Positions 1 to 8,601 of a stretch of 64,000 bases of DNA are shown in pieces (the first letter of the stretch is position 1; every line of letters begins with the position of its first letter). The translations under genes were made by a program, and so were the position numbers. The notes under the pieces were generated by a model. The model was not told the DNA's origin, did not search any database, and saw nothing but the letters and a program-made list of their open reading frames with translations. Location: positions 310,001 to 374,000 of the forward strand of contig DATAPD010000042.1 of the NCBI GenBank assembly GCA_036265385.1. Direction: 5' to 3'. Source of the DNA: DATAPD01 sp036265385 (GTDB lineage: Bacteria; Acidobacteriota; Terriglobia; Terriglobales; Acidobacteriaceae).

Positions 1-18
1 TTGCATCCTAATGGACAG

Positions 19-666
19 ATGATGAAGAAAATGCAGTGGAGATGGATCGTAGTTTGTCTTGCGCTGGCCAGCGTGGCCACGGTTTGCCTGGCGGCAAAGG
101 AGTTCGTCCGTCCGGTTGCGAAACCGGCGAAGACGTATCCGGCACATGATGCTCACGATTCGGAAGGGGTCACGGTGGCAATTGATCCTTACGATAAAGC
201 CGAGAAGCTGCAGATTTTTACCGTGGACTGGCTGGAGCGTGGATACCTGCCTGTGTTTGTGGTGGTCACGAATGATGGCGACCAGCCGATTTCGCTGCCC
301 GACATCAAGGCCCAACTGGTAACCGCGAACCGAAGCAAGCTGAACGCAGCGACGACGGATGATTTGTATCGGCGTTTATCGAATCCGCAACGGGCAACGA
401 TCCCGTCGCCACTGCCGATCCCTACAAAAAAAGTGAAGGGCGCGGTTAACAAGAAGGCGCTGGATGAGATTGACGCGGCGCGGTTCGGTGCCAGAGCAGT
501 GGAGCCGCACAGCACGCAGTCAGGGTTTGTGTTTTTCGATGTGTCGGATATTTCCTCCCCTTTGCCGGGCGCGAATTTTTTCCTCATGGGCGTCCAGAAC
601 TCCAAGGGAGAAGAGCTGATTTATTTTGAGATCCCGCTGGAGAAATATTTGAACGCGGGAAAGTAG
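19..666 (+). CDS. Secreted protein of unknown function
   Basis: Not recognised. The N-terminus has a basic start (MMKK) followed by a hydrophobic stretch ending VCLAAKE, which looks like a Sec signal peptide, so the roughly 190-residue remainder should be exported. The middle contains VFVVVTNDGDQPISLPDIKAQL, resembling the surface beta strands of proteins described as DUF4352-like or immunoglobulin-like, but I cannot assign a family. The frame is open to base 1 with a TTG there; I prefer ATG at 19 or 22 because the signal peptide begins there and a GGA lies just upstream. The window edge leaves a longer protein possible. The next gene is convergent, with its stop 12 bases away. Confidence 0.7.
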   Translation: MMKKMQWRWIVVCLALASVATVCLAAKEFVRPVAKPAKTYPAHDAHDSEGVTVAIDPYDKAEKLQIFTVDWLERGYLPVFVVVTNDGDQPISLPDIKAQLVTANRSKLNAATTDDLYRRLSNPQRATIPSPLPIPTKKVKGAVNKKALDEIDAARFGARAVEPHSTQSGFVFFDVSDISSPLPGANFFLMGVQNSKGEELIYFEIPLEKYLNAGK

Positions 667-678
667 AAGAACCCTGAG

Positions 679-1626
679 CTAATTGATCCGATTACAAGCG
701 AGCAGGGGCAACGGCAGCGACACTCCAATCGTGCATTGGGCGAGCCGTTCCGCAATCCAAACATTGAGTGTTTTGAAATTCGCGGAGCAGTGTGGGCAGA
801 CCGCGTGCGACTGAAATGTGTCGAAAGGCTGGCCGCAGCGAGCACATTTCCAGTAATTGCCAATGGGCGGTGATGCTTTGCACGAGGGGCAGGAAAATCC
901 CTGATGCCTGGGTAATTTTTCGAAGCGCAGGAGAGCGCGCGCGTGCTGGAGGCCACTCCAGCAGTTCAAAAGGATGAAAACCGCGATAATTGCCGTCCAA
1001 GTTGAATGTTGGACGAAAGCAAGGAGAAAGAATCCAGCCACACCAATGAAGCCGAAGACAGTGGCGATCATCAGACTGCGGGCGCGTCCGAAGATAAACC
1101 AGAGCAGGGACCGGAAGATCTGTCCGCCATCGAGCGGGTAAATCGGCAAGATGTTGAAGATGAAAAGGCCGATGTTGATGATGTAGAGCGTTCTGATCAG
1201 CACATAGATGTCCGGAGCGGAAAGGTTCATTCCGGATGCCCGGCTGAGCTTGAGAGCCACGAACATAATCGGAGCCAGGACAAGATTTACTAGCGGCCCC
1301 GCCGCAATGCTCCAAAGCGTAGCGCCAGGACGCGGTGGAGGATTGACGTACGCGACTCCTCCGAGCGGCCAGAGGACAATCTGGTTGGCGACTCCGCCGA
1401 CCTGCCGACAGGCCAGTGCATGGCCGAACTCGTGGAGCATGACGATCAGAAAGAGGCCGAGGTACTCGAGTACATTCCAGACGATCGACGAATAAACCCG
1501 GTGTCGGCCGTTAATCTCGTATATCGCAATCAAGAACCAGGACCAGTGTAGGAAGACATCGATCCCCGAAAAGCGAAACAGGCGGATGGCTCCTTGTCGG
1601 GTCGGCATGGGCGCAGTGTATCGCAT
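679..1626 (-). CDS. Site-2 protease family (M50) zinc metalloprotease with C-terminal zinc ribbons
   Basis: Intramembrane zinc metalloprotease of the S2P/M50 family. The catalytic HEFGH motif is at residues 65-69 in a hydrophobic segment, and the second metal motif PLDGG is near 164-168 with Asp166 as the likely third ligand. Around five or six membrane segments fill residues 20-225. The C-terminus adds a cytosolic-type zinc-ribbon tail with CPSC (246-249), CARC (261-264) and CPHC (277-280), which is not part of the minimal protease. Compact M50 proteins of this kind often lack PDZ domains, as here. An alternative start at Met7 removes six residues. Substrate unknown. It is divergent from gatB with about 50 bases between starts, which must hold both promoters. 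Confidence 0.85.
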   Translation of the reverse strand: MRYTAPMPTRQGAIRLFRFSGIDVFLHWSWFLIAIYEINGRHRVYSSIVWNVLEYLGLFLIVMLHEFGHALACRQVGGVANQIVLWPLGGVAYVNPPPRPGATLWSIAAGPLVNLVLAPIMFVALKLSRASGMNLSAPDIYVLIRTLYIINIGLFIFNILPIYPLDGGQIFRSLLWFIFGRARSLMIATVFGFIGVAGFFLLAFVQHSTWTAIIAVFILLNCWSGLQHARALLRFEKLPRHQGFSCPSCKASPPIGNYWKCARCGQPFDTFQSHAVCPHCSANFKTLNVWIAERLAQCTIGVSLPLPLLACNRIN

Positions 1627-1678
1627 TGCGCCAGGTCAGCGCCCGAGAGAGAGTGCGCAGTCCGTATAATCTCCCGGT

Positions 1679-3154
1679 ATGACGACTGCCACGCCTATCG
1701 CGTCGGGTGCGCGGGCCAAGTATGAAGCTGTGATCGGGCTAGAAGTACACGTTCAGCTGCTGACGGAATCGAAAATTTTCTGCTCTTGTTCGACGACGTT
1801 CGGAGCGCCTCCAAATACAAATGTTTGCCCGGTCTGCCTGGGGATGCCTGGCGCGCTGCCGGTCCTGAACCGCAGGGCTGTGGAGTTTGCGACGCTCGCT
1901 TCGATGGCACTGAATTGCAGAATCAATGAGACTTCGATTTTCGCGAGAAAGAATTACTTTTACCCTGACCTGCCAAAGGGATACCAGATTTCGCAGTACG
2001 ACAAGCCGCTAGCGGAGCACGGTTTCATCGAAGTGGAAGGCGGGAGCAGCAAGAAGCGGATCGGAATCACGCGCGTCCATCTCGAGGAAGATGCCGGCAA
2101 GAGTTTGCATGATGGCTTTCCCGATTCACAAAACAAAACGGCAATTGATTTGAATCGCACAGGTGTTCCGCTCATTGAAATCGTCAGTGAACCGGATATG
2201 ACGAGCGCGGATGAGGCGCACGAGTATCTGACACGGCTGAAAGAGATCATTCTGTATACGGGCGTGAGCGATTGCAATATGGAAGAAGGGTCGCTGCGTT
2301 GCGATGCGAACGTGAGTGTGCGCCCGAGGGGGCAGAAGGAGTTCGGAACGAAGGCCGAGATCAAGAACGTCAATTCATTTCGATTTATCCGGGATGCGAT
2401 TGAGTACGAGATCGAGCGGCAGGTTGAATTAGTTGAGTCGGGCGGGAAGGTTGTCCAGGAAACGCGGTTGTACAACTCCGATGAGGGCAGAACTTACGGA
2501 ATGCGCTCGAAAGAACAAGCGCACGATTATCGCTATTTCCCCGAGCCAGATCTGTTGCCGCTGGTGGTGGACGAGGCTTGGCAGGCGAAGGTTCGACAGC
2601 AACTACCGGAACTGCCCGAAGCGAAACGAGCGCGGTTTGTGAGCGAGTACGGGATCACTTCGCAGGATGCGGGCGTGCTTACGCAAACGAAGTTATTGGC
2701 GGACCAGTTCGAGGCGGCGGCCAAGGCGGCAAAGAATCCGAAACGCGTGGCGAACCTGGTGCAAGGGGAATTAGCCGGGAGACTGAAAGCGAAGGGCATG
2801 GAAATCGAATCGTCGCCGGTCACGATGCAGGGTGTGGCGATGTCGGCGGATTTGGTCGAGTCTGGAGCAATCTCGGGCAAAATGTTGAAAGACCTATACG
2901 ACCTCGCTTTTGAACGCCGGAAGGACTTTCCCGTTGTTTATGAAGAGGAAGGCCGACCGCAACAGTCCACGGATACGTCCGCGCTGGAAAAGATTATTGA
3001 CGAAGTAATCGCGGCGAATCCGAAACAGCTGGAACAGTATCGTGCTGGGAAGGCGACGCTAATCGGGTTCTTCGTGGGTCAAGTGATGAAAGCATCAAAA
3101 GGCCAAGCTAATCCGCAGCTGGTAAACGAGATGTTGGCGAAGAAGCTGGGATAG
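1679..3154 (+). CDS. gatB: Aspartyl/glutamyl-tRNA(Asn/Gln) amidotransferase subunit B
   Basis: GatB is the tRNA-binding and phosphorylating subunit of the GatCAB complex, which converts misacylated Glu-tRNA(Gln) or Asp-tRNA(Asn) to the correct amide. The sequence shows the family opening GLEVHVQL near residue 20, the paired cysteines CSCS and CPVC of the zinc site, the DLPKGYQISQYDKPL block, and YRYFPEPDLLPL before the helical and YqeY-like C-terminal domain. The length of 491 residues is slightly above the usual 475-480. No gatA or gatC lies in this window, so the complex is encoded at dispersed loci. ATG at 1679 gives the family N-terminus. Confidence 0.97.
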   Translation: MTTATPIASGARAKYEAVIGLEVHVQLLTESKIFCSCSTTFGAPPNTNVCPVCLGMPGALPVLNRRAVEFATLASMALNCRINETSIFARKNYFYPDLPKGYQISQYDKPLAEHGFIEVEGGSSKKRIGITRVHLEEDAGKSLHDGFPDSQNKTAIDLNRTGVPLIEIVSEPDMTSADEAHEYLTRLKEIILYTGVSDCNMEEGSLRCDANVSVRPRGQKEFGTKAEIKNVNSFRFIRDAIEYEIERQVELVESGGKVVQETRLYNSDEGRTYGMRSKEQAHDYRYFPEPDLLPLVVDEAWQAKVRQQLPELPEAKRARFVSEYGITSQDAGVLTQTKLLADQFEAAAKAAKNPKRVANLVQGELAGRLKAKGMEIESSPVTMQGVAMSADLVESGAISGKMLKDLYDLAFERRKDFPVVYEEEGRPQQSTDTSALEKIIDEVIAANPKQLEQYRAGKATLIGFFVGQVMKASKGQANPQLVNEMLAKKLG

Positions 3155-3155
3155 G

Positions 3156-3191
3156 GATTGAAGATTGCAGATTTTTAGATTGAAGATTGTG
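3156..3191 (+). repeat. Degenerate heptamer array after gatB
   Basis: Immediately after the gatB stop the sequence runs gattgaa-gattgca-gattttta-gattgaa-gattgtg: five units of about seven bases, one expanded to eight. It is the direct-repeat form of a heptamer style seen elsewhere in this window (21.4-21.5, 39.8 and 52.7-52.8 kb). Confidence 0.6.
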
Positions 3192-3377
3192 CATTGAGTC
3201 TCTTGCCCGTGGCTCGGTGACCTCCAGCCCTTCCGCTTTTCTGATGATTTTCCCCTCTCAGGTCGGCCCTCTTATACACGAAGGTGTACGGGTGGCGGCG
3301 GCTTTCGTCATGTGAAACAAGAGTCAACCCCGGCTACCCTTTTGTGGGAGCGGAGACACACCCGCTAAGGGGAATCC

Positions 3378-4010
3378 ATGGGCATACGGCGAATCATCAG
3401 CATCCTTTTCCTGGTCGTATCGGCGTGCGCAATTTTTCTGCTGCTGAAAAAGCCGATGCCAGTCGAGGTCGAGCCGCAGACTCCCACGCAGATTGCCGAG
3501 CACGCACAGTCATTCCAGAGCAAGTTAGAAGAGCTGGATCGGCCCAAAGATCCCGGGGCAGCACCGACCGAGGTGAGGCTCACCGCCGAGGAAGTGAATG
3601 CTGCGATTTTATCGTCAGAAGGGACGACTACAGCTGGAGTGCAGCCCGTTTCTGAACAAACGTCATCGCAGCCGAACAGTCCGGGGCCTTCGACCGAGCT
3701 CGGCGCCGGTCAGCCGAACGTGAAGGATTACAAAGTCAACTTCGCGGGAGATGAGATCCAAGGGCAGTTTCTGGCCGAGGTCGGTGGGAAAGATGTATGG
3801 GTGACGCTCAAGGGTCATCTCGGAGCGAAAGATGGTTACGCCACGTTTGATCCCACGGAGTTTAAAGTGGGAGACCTGAATGTTCCGGTCATGCTCGTGA
3901 ACGATGCCTTGCAGAAGAAATTGATGGAACAGCGGGATCAGTTGAAACTGCCCCCGAATGTCGGAGGGCTCAAGATTGAGAATGGAGAAGTGGTGTTGAC
4001 GCAGCGGTAG
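3378..4010 (+). CDS. Membrane-anchored protein of unknown function
   Basis: Not recognised. Residues 5-25 (RIISILFLVVSACAIFLLLKK) form one N-terminal membrane anchor or uncleaved signal. A proline/serine/threonine-rich linker around residues 75-115 is followed by a compact C-terminal region that ends in a run of beta-like segments (DYKVNFAGDEIQGQF, VWVTLKGHLG, LKIENGEVVLTQ). This layout suggests a periplasmic domain of the kind that binds lipid or sits in the envelope, but no family is assigned. The start ATG at 3378 has AAGGGGAA upstream at good distance. It is a single gene, with a 525-base gap after it. Confidence 0.7.
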   Translation: MGIRRIISILFLVVSACAIFLLLKKPMPVEVEPQTPTQIAEHAQSFQSKLEELDRPKDPGAAPTEVRLTAEEVNAAILSSEGTTTAGVQPVSEQTSSQPNSPGPSTELGAGQPNVKDYKVNFAGDEIQGQFLAEVGGKDVWVTLKGHLGAKDGYATFDPTEFKVGDLNVPVMLVNDALQKKLMEQRDQLKLPPNVGGLKIENGEVVLTQR

Positions 4011-4535
4011 GGGCGTGTCGTCGCCAACGAGACTCTACGTTTTGAGTGTGACGATTAAGGCTGTTACGAAATTCAGCCGTCCCTACAGGACTTGTTGGAC
4101 ACTCTTCCCGCCTGCCCCAGCGCTGAATTACTGGGCCCATATCGGCTGCCCGTCCGGGGCGAGGGTTGTCTGTGTTATGCCACCAGTTAAACCAGAAGCG
4201 AGTTAACAGGCATTATCACAAGCTTGCGCCGTTTGTTCGTCAGAATCGGTGTCAATGAGGGTAAAGGCGATTTTTCAACACTCACGATACCTTGGCGCAG
4301 CAACGCCGGGCACCCCCTTCCAATTATCCTTACAGCGAAGTCCGAGAAGCGTTTAAACGATAGGCTCGGAACTCACGGTGGCGGTTGCAGCGAAAGTTGA
4401 GATTGAGAAACCTTACGAAATTGCGAAACACCACTCTGAGCCAGTCTCGGCTTCTCGGAGAATTTTTTCCCGCACCGGCAACCCTCCAACCGACTGCATA
4501 CTCTAAAACCCTCAATCAACGGGGGACGATCCTGT
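4011..4535. other. Gene-free stretch with repeat-like intergenic DNA
   Basis: I see no convincing gene here. At 4114-4137 a short hairpin (CCCAG/CTGGG) sits in sequence of the kind seen as dispersed intergenic repeats in acidobacterial genomes (recollection, not checked). The motif gttaacaggc at 4202-4211 and a 24-base near copy at 4251-4274 of the repeat at 4973-4996 also lie here. Short open frames of about 60 codons in this stretch have no ribosome site or recognisable product. Confidence 0.5.
4251..4274 (+). repeat. Near copy of the repeat at 4973-4996
   Basis: gtcaatgag followed by ggtaaaggcgatttt matches the copy at 4973-4996 at about 21 of 24 positions, in the same orientation. A fragment in the opposite orientation (gttaacaggcattatcac, 4202-4219) precedes it and resembles the right-hand end at 5412-5437. 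Confidence 0.55.
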
Positions 4536-4781
4536 ATGAATGCAGAAATAAATACTGACATCGCTAGTTCGGTTTTAGCTAAGCTAAAGCTCAAGCCCGA
4601 GTCTTACAACAATCCGGCAATGGAGTGGCATATCGAAGTCCACCCAGCCGACGATGGCTTTATAGTCTTGGGCTTCCCCGCTCGACCTGAAGCCGACAAC
4701 TTCTGTTCGATTGTTGAAGAAGCCATAAGAACGGCGCTAGTTTGGGCAACCGAGCCCAGCCCGGGTAGCCGGATGCAATGA
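4536..4781 (+). CDS. Small hypothetical protein (81 aa)
   Basis: Not recognised. A soluble 81-residue protein opening MNAEINTDIASSVLAKLKL, with no signal peptide or membrane segment and a mixed alpha/beta look (EWHIEVHPADDGFIVLGFP). ATG at 4536 has a GGGGGA ribosome site about 10 bases upstream, which supports it as a gene. It lies in an AT-richer patch between repeat copies, together with the secreted protein at 5004-5381, so it may be part of an acquired segment. Confidence 0.5.
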   Translation: MNAEINTDIASSVLAKLKLKPESYNNPAMEWHIEVHPADDGFIVLGFPARPEADNFCSIVEEAIRTALVWATEPSPGSRMQ

Positions 4782-4972
4782 CGCAGAGTAGTGAGCGGGG
4801 CTACTCAACAGACGCTTAACAACAAGCAACTCGCATTGAAGCGCTGTGTGCTTATCGTTCTGGTGTGCGCGAAACGTGGCCAAGTAAGCCCTTGTGTTTG
4901 ACCTAGAACAATCGGGTAAGTCTTTGGTCAGAATGCTTTTGGTTGACCAATTACTAGTCGTGATCGCTCGTT

Positions 4973-5000
4973 GTCAATGAGTGTAATGGCGATTTAACGC
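4973..5000 (+). repeat. Left arm of inverted repeat flanking the gene at 5004-5381
   Basis: gtcaatgagtgtaat (4973-4987) is the exact 15-base reverse complement of 5423-5437. Beyond it the arms remain similar (ggcgatttaac on the left, cgcctgttaac on the reversed right). Confidence 0.7.
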
Positions 5001-5003
5001 CAA

Positions 5004-5381
5004 CTAGTCTGATTGCGCTTCGGCTTCTGCAACGAGGCAAGCGATTCCTTTGGATTTCTTCATCACTGTTATCGTGTCGTCGGCGCGAATCACGTACTTA
5101 TCGTTTAGCTTTTTAGTTCCTTTTAGAAAATATTTTCCCGGTCTTAGCTTTGGGAATGAGAATCCCCCGGCGCTATCCGTCAGGGTCGTTCCCACAGGCG
5201 GTTTTCCATGCTGCTCGAAGACTTCAATTGTCATACCGTCAACCGACGTTCCTGTATTTGTGTAACCGACCCAGCCGCGAAGTGGATACGCCACAGATGA
5301 GTCTTCGGAGCAGTTGCCGATACTATTTTGACCGTACACCCGCACGGCAAACAGCAGGCTCGCAATCAAAGCTAATTTCAT
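5004..5381 (-). CDS. Secreted protein with carboxypeptidase-regulatory-like fold
   Basis: A 125-residue protein with a clear Sec signal peptide (MKLALIASLLFAVRVYGQ). The body carries the pattern GMTIEVFEQHGKPPVG, then TDSAGGFSFPKLRPGKYFL. This is the classic strand-turn pattern of CarboxypepD_reg/SdrD-B-like or PEGA-like beta sandwiches, in which a short default value is followed by a GGF-F-LRPGKY turn. Its role is likely binding or structural in the periplasm or at the surface. The gene lies between a 15-base perfect inverted repeat (4973-4987 and 5423-5437) and is AT-richer than its neighbours, hinting at acquisition. Confidence 0.7.
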   Translation of the reverse strand: MKLALIASLLFAVRVYGQNSIGNCSEDSSVAYPLRGWVGYTNTGTSVDGMTIEVFEQHGKPPVGTTLTDSAGGFSFPKLRPGKYFLKGTKKLNDKYVIRADDTITVMKKSKGIACLVAEAEAQSD

Positions 5382-5410
5382 GGCACTTAACTCTACGCGA
5401 TGATTGTTGA

Positions 5411-5437
5411 CGTTAACAGGCGATTACACTCATTGAC
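5411..5437 (-). repeat. Right arm of inverted repeat flanking the gene at 5004-5381
   Basis: attacactcattgac (5423-5437) pairs exactly with 4973-4987. The adjoining gttaacaggc at 5412-5421 repeats 4202-4211. Confidence 0.7.
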
Positions 5438-5651
5438 GGGAGCGACAGAGAGGACACTCGATCATGTGCTTAGCATCGGCAACTAATCTAAAATCACCTG
5501 CATCGTCTGCACTCGCAATTCCAGTCAGTCTGGCATCTAGCTGGCCCCGCCCTCCAGGACATGAAGACGCAGAAGCCGTCACCAGGACTCTGAAATCGTC
5601 AGTTTAGGGGCATAACGGGGCATCGCTACGCAAGAAGTGAGGCGGCACGTG

Positions 5652-6581
5652 TCAGTTGTGCTTAATGAACTTTCCGTCTTTGCTCCCGGTGAGTGAGTTG
5701 TAGAGAGTTTCCAGGAACGCATCTTCAGAGATAAAGTCCCCCGAATATTTTTTCCACGGGTCGAGGATCTTTGCCTGCTTCATCTGGTCGAGAGTCTTTC
5801 CCTGGTTAAGAGCAGATGTAACTACATCGCGCGTGTCTTTCAACATCTTCACATAGGCACGAACGTCGTCGAGGTTCGATACCGGGCCATGGCCGGGAAT
5901 CACCTTCACATCCGGCGGAAGCTTGGCGATTGCATTCTCGACGCCATCGATCATGCCTTGGATGCTGCCGCCTGAACTGACATCGATGAACGGAAATCCG
6001 TAGGTTACAAAATCGTCGCCCATGTGAACGACGTTGGACTTGGGAAAGTAAATCACGGAGTCGCCATCGGTGTGTCCCGCGGGGAAATGCAAAGCGCGGA
6101 TATCTTCGCCATTGAGGTGAACTGTCACGTCGTGATCGAAAGTGATAATGGGCAACGCGGCTTTCGGTTGAGGCTTCGCGTCAAACTTTACCGAGCCGCC
6201 ATTTCCTGCCACCCCACCTTCTTCCAGTCGCTTGCGAACATTGTCGTGAGCGATGATGGGTGCGCTCTTCTGAAAATACTCGTTCGATCCAGTGTGATCT
6301 TCGTGGTAGTGGGTGTTGATGACGAAGCGGACTGGCTTGTCTGTGATGCCCTTGAGTGCGTCCTGAATCTTGTCGGCGAGCGGAGCGTATTGATCGTCCA
6401 CAATGACAATGCCGTCGTCTCCGATGGAAGCGCCGATATTTCCGCCAGCGCCTTTGAGCATGTAAACGCTGCCGGAAACTTTTTGGACCTCAATTTTGAC
6501 TTTGCTGAAGTCCTCGTTTTGCGCGAAGACGACGAGGCTCACGAAAACGAAGAGTGCAACACACAAGAAAAGTTTGCGCAT
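5652..6581 (-). CDS. Secreted metallo-beta-lactamase-fold hydrolase
   Basis: A 309-residue MBL-fold metallohydrolase with a Sec signal peptide (MRKLFLCVALFVFVSLVVFA), so periplasmic or secreted. The dinuclear metal motif THYHEDHTGS (HxHxDH) is present, followed by the expected FPAGHTDGD histidine, HMGDD aspartate and IPGHGP histidine. The metal site is therefore complete and the enzyme probably active. The arrangement is that of the cyclase/QuiA/SoxH-type branch rather than a classic B1 or B3 beta-lactamase, so I do not infer antibiotic resistance. Substrate unknown. ATG at 6581 has AGAGA upstream (minus strand). It is transcribed in the same direction as the exonuclease-like gene upstream, 70 bases away. 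Confidence 0.85.
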   Translation of the reverse strand: MRKLFLCVALFVFVSLVVFAQNEDFSKVKIEVQKVSGSVYMLKGAGGNIGASIGDDGIVIVDDQYAPLADKIQDALKGITDKPVRFVINTHYHEDHTGSNEYFQKSAPIIAHDNVRKRLEEGGVAGNGGSVKFDAKPQPKAALPIITFDHDVTVHLNGEDIRALHFPAGHTDGDSVIYFPKSNVVHMGDDFVTYGFPFIDVSSGGSIQGMIDGVENAIAKLPPDVKVIPGHGPVSNLDDVRAYVKMLKDTRDVVTSALNQGKTLDQMKQAKILDPWKKYSGDFISEDAFLETLYNSLTGSKDGKFIKHN

Positions 6582-6651
6582 GGGTCTCTCTTAAGTAGGT
6601 TGCGCGACATTGTACATGGAGGAAGTCATAGCCCGCGCGAAGATAGGTGTT

Positions 6652-7518
6652 CTAACGTGCGGGGAACTTCTTCTTGCCGACGCGAGCCTGATCGAAGCGC
6701 GTTGCGAACTTATCGAAAGCGGAGGTTGGACCAGCCCATTTGAGTTCGTCGACATTCTTGAACAAGGGGATGTCGGTGCGGAGAGTGGCCAAGGTGCGAA
6801 ATAGGAGTGCGCGCTCGCGATCGCGGTTCAGAGTTGCGGCGAGCGAACCGGCGCTCGAGACGTTTACGTGCCAGTCCCGATAATCTGACGGGATTGACTC
6901 AAGATGAAGAAACTTGGCGAGCACTGCGGCTGAGGATTTCGCTCCCCATCCCTGCAATCCCGGGTAACCATCGGCGGCATCACCCACGAGAGCAAGGTAG
7001 TCGGGGATCGATGAGGGAGGCACGCCGAATTTCTGAACGACGGCGGCCTCATCGGAGATCAGGTTCTTCCGGCGATCCAGTTGGACAATTCTGTTTCCGA
7101 CAACGCATTGGGCCAGGTCTTTGTCGGGAGTGCAGATGAACACGCGTTCTACACGAGGATCCCGCGCAGCGGCCATGGCTCCGGCGGCGAGAGCATCATC
7201 GGCTTCGAATTCGACCATGGCCCAAACGGTCACACCGGCCGCGGCCAGAGCTTCTTCGAGCAAAGGAAATTGCGCCCATAACTCCGGTTCGATGCCCTCA
7301 CCAGTCTTGTAACCATCCCACAGCTCGTTGCGGAACGATTCGATGATCTTGTCCGTAGCGACGGCAACGTGGGTGGCTCCGTCTTTGATCATTTTCAGGA
7401 CAGAAGTTACCACCCCACGAGCGGCCCCGATCTCGTTGCCATCTGTGTCGCGGACCGACGGCAAGGCGTAATAGTGGCGGAAGAGTTCATAAGTGCCGTC
7501 AATCAGGTAAACGTTCAT
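6652..7518 (-). CDS. 5'-3' exonuclease domain protein (Pol I N-terminal/FEN-like)
   Basis: A stand-alone 5'-nuclease domain of the family that forms the N-terminus of DNA polymerase I. The sequence runs MNVYLIDGTYELFRHYYA (first acidic metal ligand), HVAVATD, FEADDALAA (acidic cluster), TPDKDLAQC, then VGDAADGYPGLQGWGAKSSAAVL, the helix-3-turn-helix DNA-binding unit with GxxGxG-type spacing. At 288 residues it lacks any polymerase domain. Expected role: removal of RNA primers or flaps, or degradation of damaged DNA. I chose Met at 7518, which places MNVYLIDG at the N-terminus as usual; a start four codons upstream is also open. Confidence 0.88.
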   Translation of the reverse strand: MNVYLIDGTYELFRHYYALPSVRDTDGNEIGAARGVVTSVLKMIKDGATHVAVATDKIIESFRNELWDGYKTGEGIEPELWAQFPLLEEALAAAGVTVWAMVEFEADDALAAGAMAAARDPRVERVFICTPDKDLAQCVVGNRIVQLDRRKNLISDEAAVVQKFGVPPSSIPDYLALVGDAADGYPGLQGWGAKSSAAVLAKFLHLESIPSDYRDWHVNVSSAGSLAATLNRDRERALLFRTLATLRTDIPLFKNVDELKWAGPTSAFDKFATRFDQARVGKKKFPAR

Positions 7519-7725
7519 CGCTGGTCGCAACCCTATAAGAACACTGACTATTCGAGCAAGTCGGGAGACTTTCCCGGTGGCAAAAGAAAGCTGTGTGACG
7601 GGTTCCAGTCATTTTCTGCGCAATGCGCGTTAGGACAATTCACCCCGGGGCGTAGGAGTGGTGGGGTCTCTGGCCATATGCGGAGAGACAAGCTTTCCCT
7701 CCTTTGGGGTTCAGGAGAAATCAGA

Positions 7726-8508
7726 ATGACAAAACGTGGAAAGGTATTACGCGATGCGAATGCGGGACCTGGATTGCTGATGGTGGAGGGGCAGCAGTAT
7801 CCGTTTACATTGGAGGGTGTTTGGAGGTCTGAAGTTCCGCCCAAGCCGGGACTGGTAATTGAAGCCGAATTCGATCAGGCGGGGCAAGTTACGGGCATCA
7901 CTGCGGTTCCGGAATCGCAATTAGCGAAAGAACAAGCGGAAGCAGCCATGGCGGTGGCGAAGGAAAAAGGTGCAGCGCTGGCCTCGGGCATGGTGGCGAA
8001 ATTCGGACTCCCCAACCTGGTGGCAGCGGGAATTTTGATTCTCGGATGGTTTTTCTTTGCGACCGTGAGCCTGGACGCAGCGATTTTCGGAAAATTGGAG
8101 TTCACGTTCTGGCAGATTCTGGGGTTCCTGAATTCGAGCAATCTGATGGAATCGCTGGGCAGAGCGGGTAGATCGGGTCCGAGTGCGGGCATGTATGGCT
8201 TCTTTGCGATTCTCTGCCTTGTTGGCCCATTTGTGGCGTACTTCTGGAAAGACAAGCGTGCCCATTTGGGTGGACTTCTGCCGCTGGTGTTCATGGTGAT
8301 TGTTGCCCTAATCGTGCGGAGCAGCGTCCATAGTGCTCTCGGGGGTGATGTCGCCGGCCCTTATCGAGAAATGCAGGAGCGGGCGCAGGATGAGGCAATG
8401 AAGGCTCTCTCGCTGGGGATGGGTGCGTATCTTTCGATCCTGGCTAGTCTGTACTTCGCTGGGATTGGAGCGAAGAAATTCTTGGCTTCGCGGGCGAGTG
8501 GGGTGTAG
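7726..8508 (+). CDS. Multi-pass membrane protein of unknown function
   Basis: 260 residues. A soluble N-terminal domain of about 75 residues (TKRGKVLRDANAGPGLLMVEGQQYPFTLEGVW) is shaped like a small beta barrel, followed by an Ala/Lys/Glu helix and then four hydrophobic spans (about 98-118, 155-175, 185-205 and 232-252). The frame is open far upstream, but ATG at 7726 follows a good AGGAGA site at 7713-7718 and is the natural start. No family is assigned; similar layouts occur in zinc-ribbon/DUF membrane proteins. It is divergent from the exonuclease-like gene. Confidence 0.75.
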   Translation: MTKRGKVLRDANAGPGLLMVEGQQYPFTLEGVWRSEVPPKPGLVIEAEFDQAGQVTGITAVPESQLAKEQAEAAMAVAKEKGAALASGMVAKFGLPNLVAAGILILGWFFFATVSLDAAIFGKLEFTFWQILGFLNSSNLMESLGRAGRSGPSAGMYGFFAILCLVGPFVAYFWKDKRAHLGGLLPLVFMVIVALIVRSSVHSALGGDVAGPYREMQERAQDEAMKALSLGMGAYLSILASLYFAGIGAKKFLASRASGV

Positions 8509-8601
8509 CGGGGAGCGTTTTCAAGATGCCGGAGTGTACGAGAACTTTCGTTACCTCTCGATGTTCGAAAATCACAGAACGGTATCCCAGATTAAGCAAG
8601 A

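Noticed and set aside
4800..4960. Possible integron attC site (GCTTAAC near 4815 and cttgtgtttgacc near 4900)
   Set aside because: Only one core site fits RYYYAAC; no matching GTTRRRY partner with palindromic arms could be aligned.
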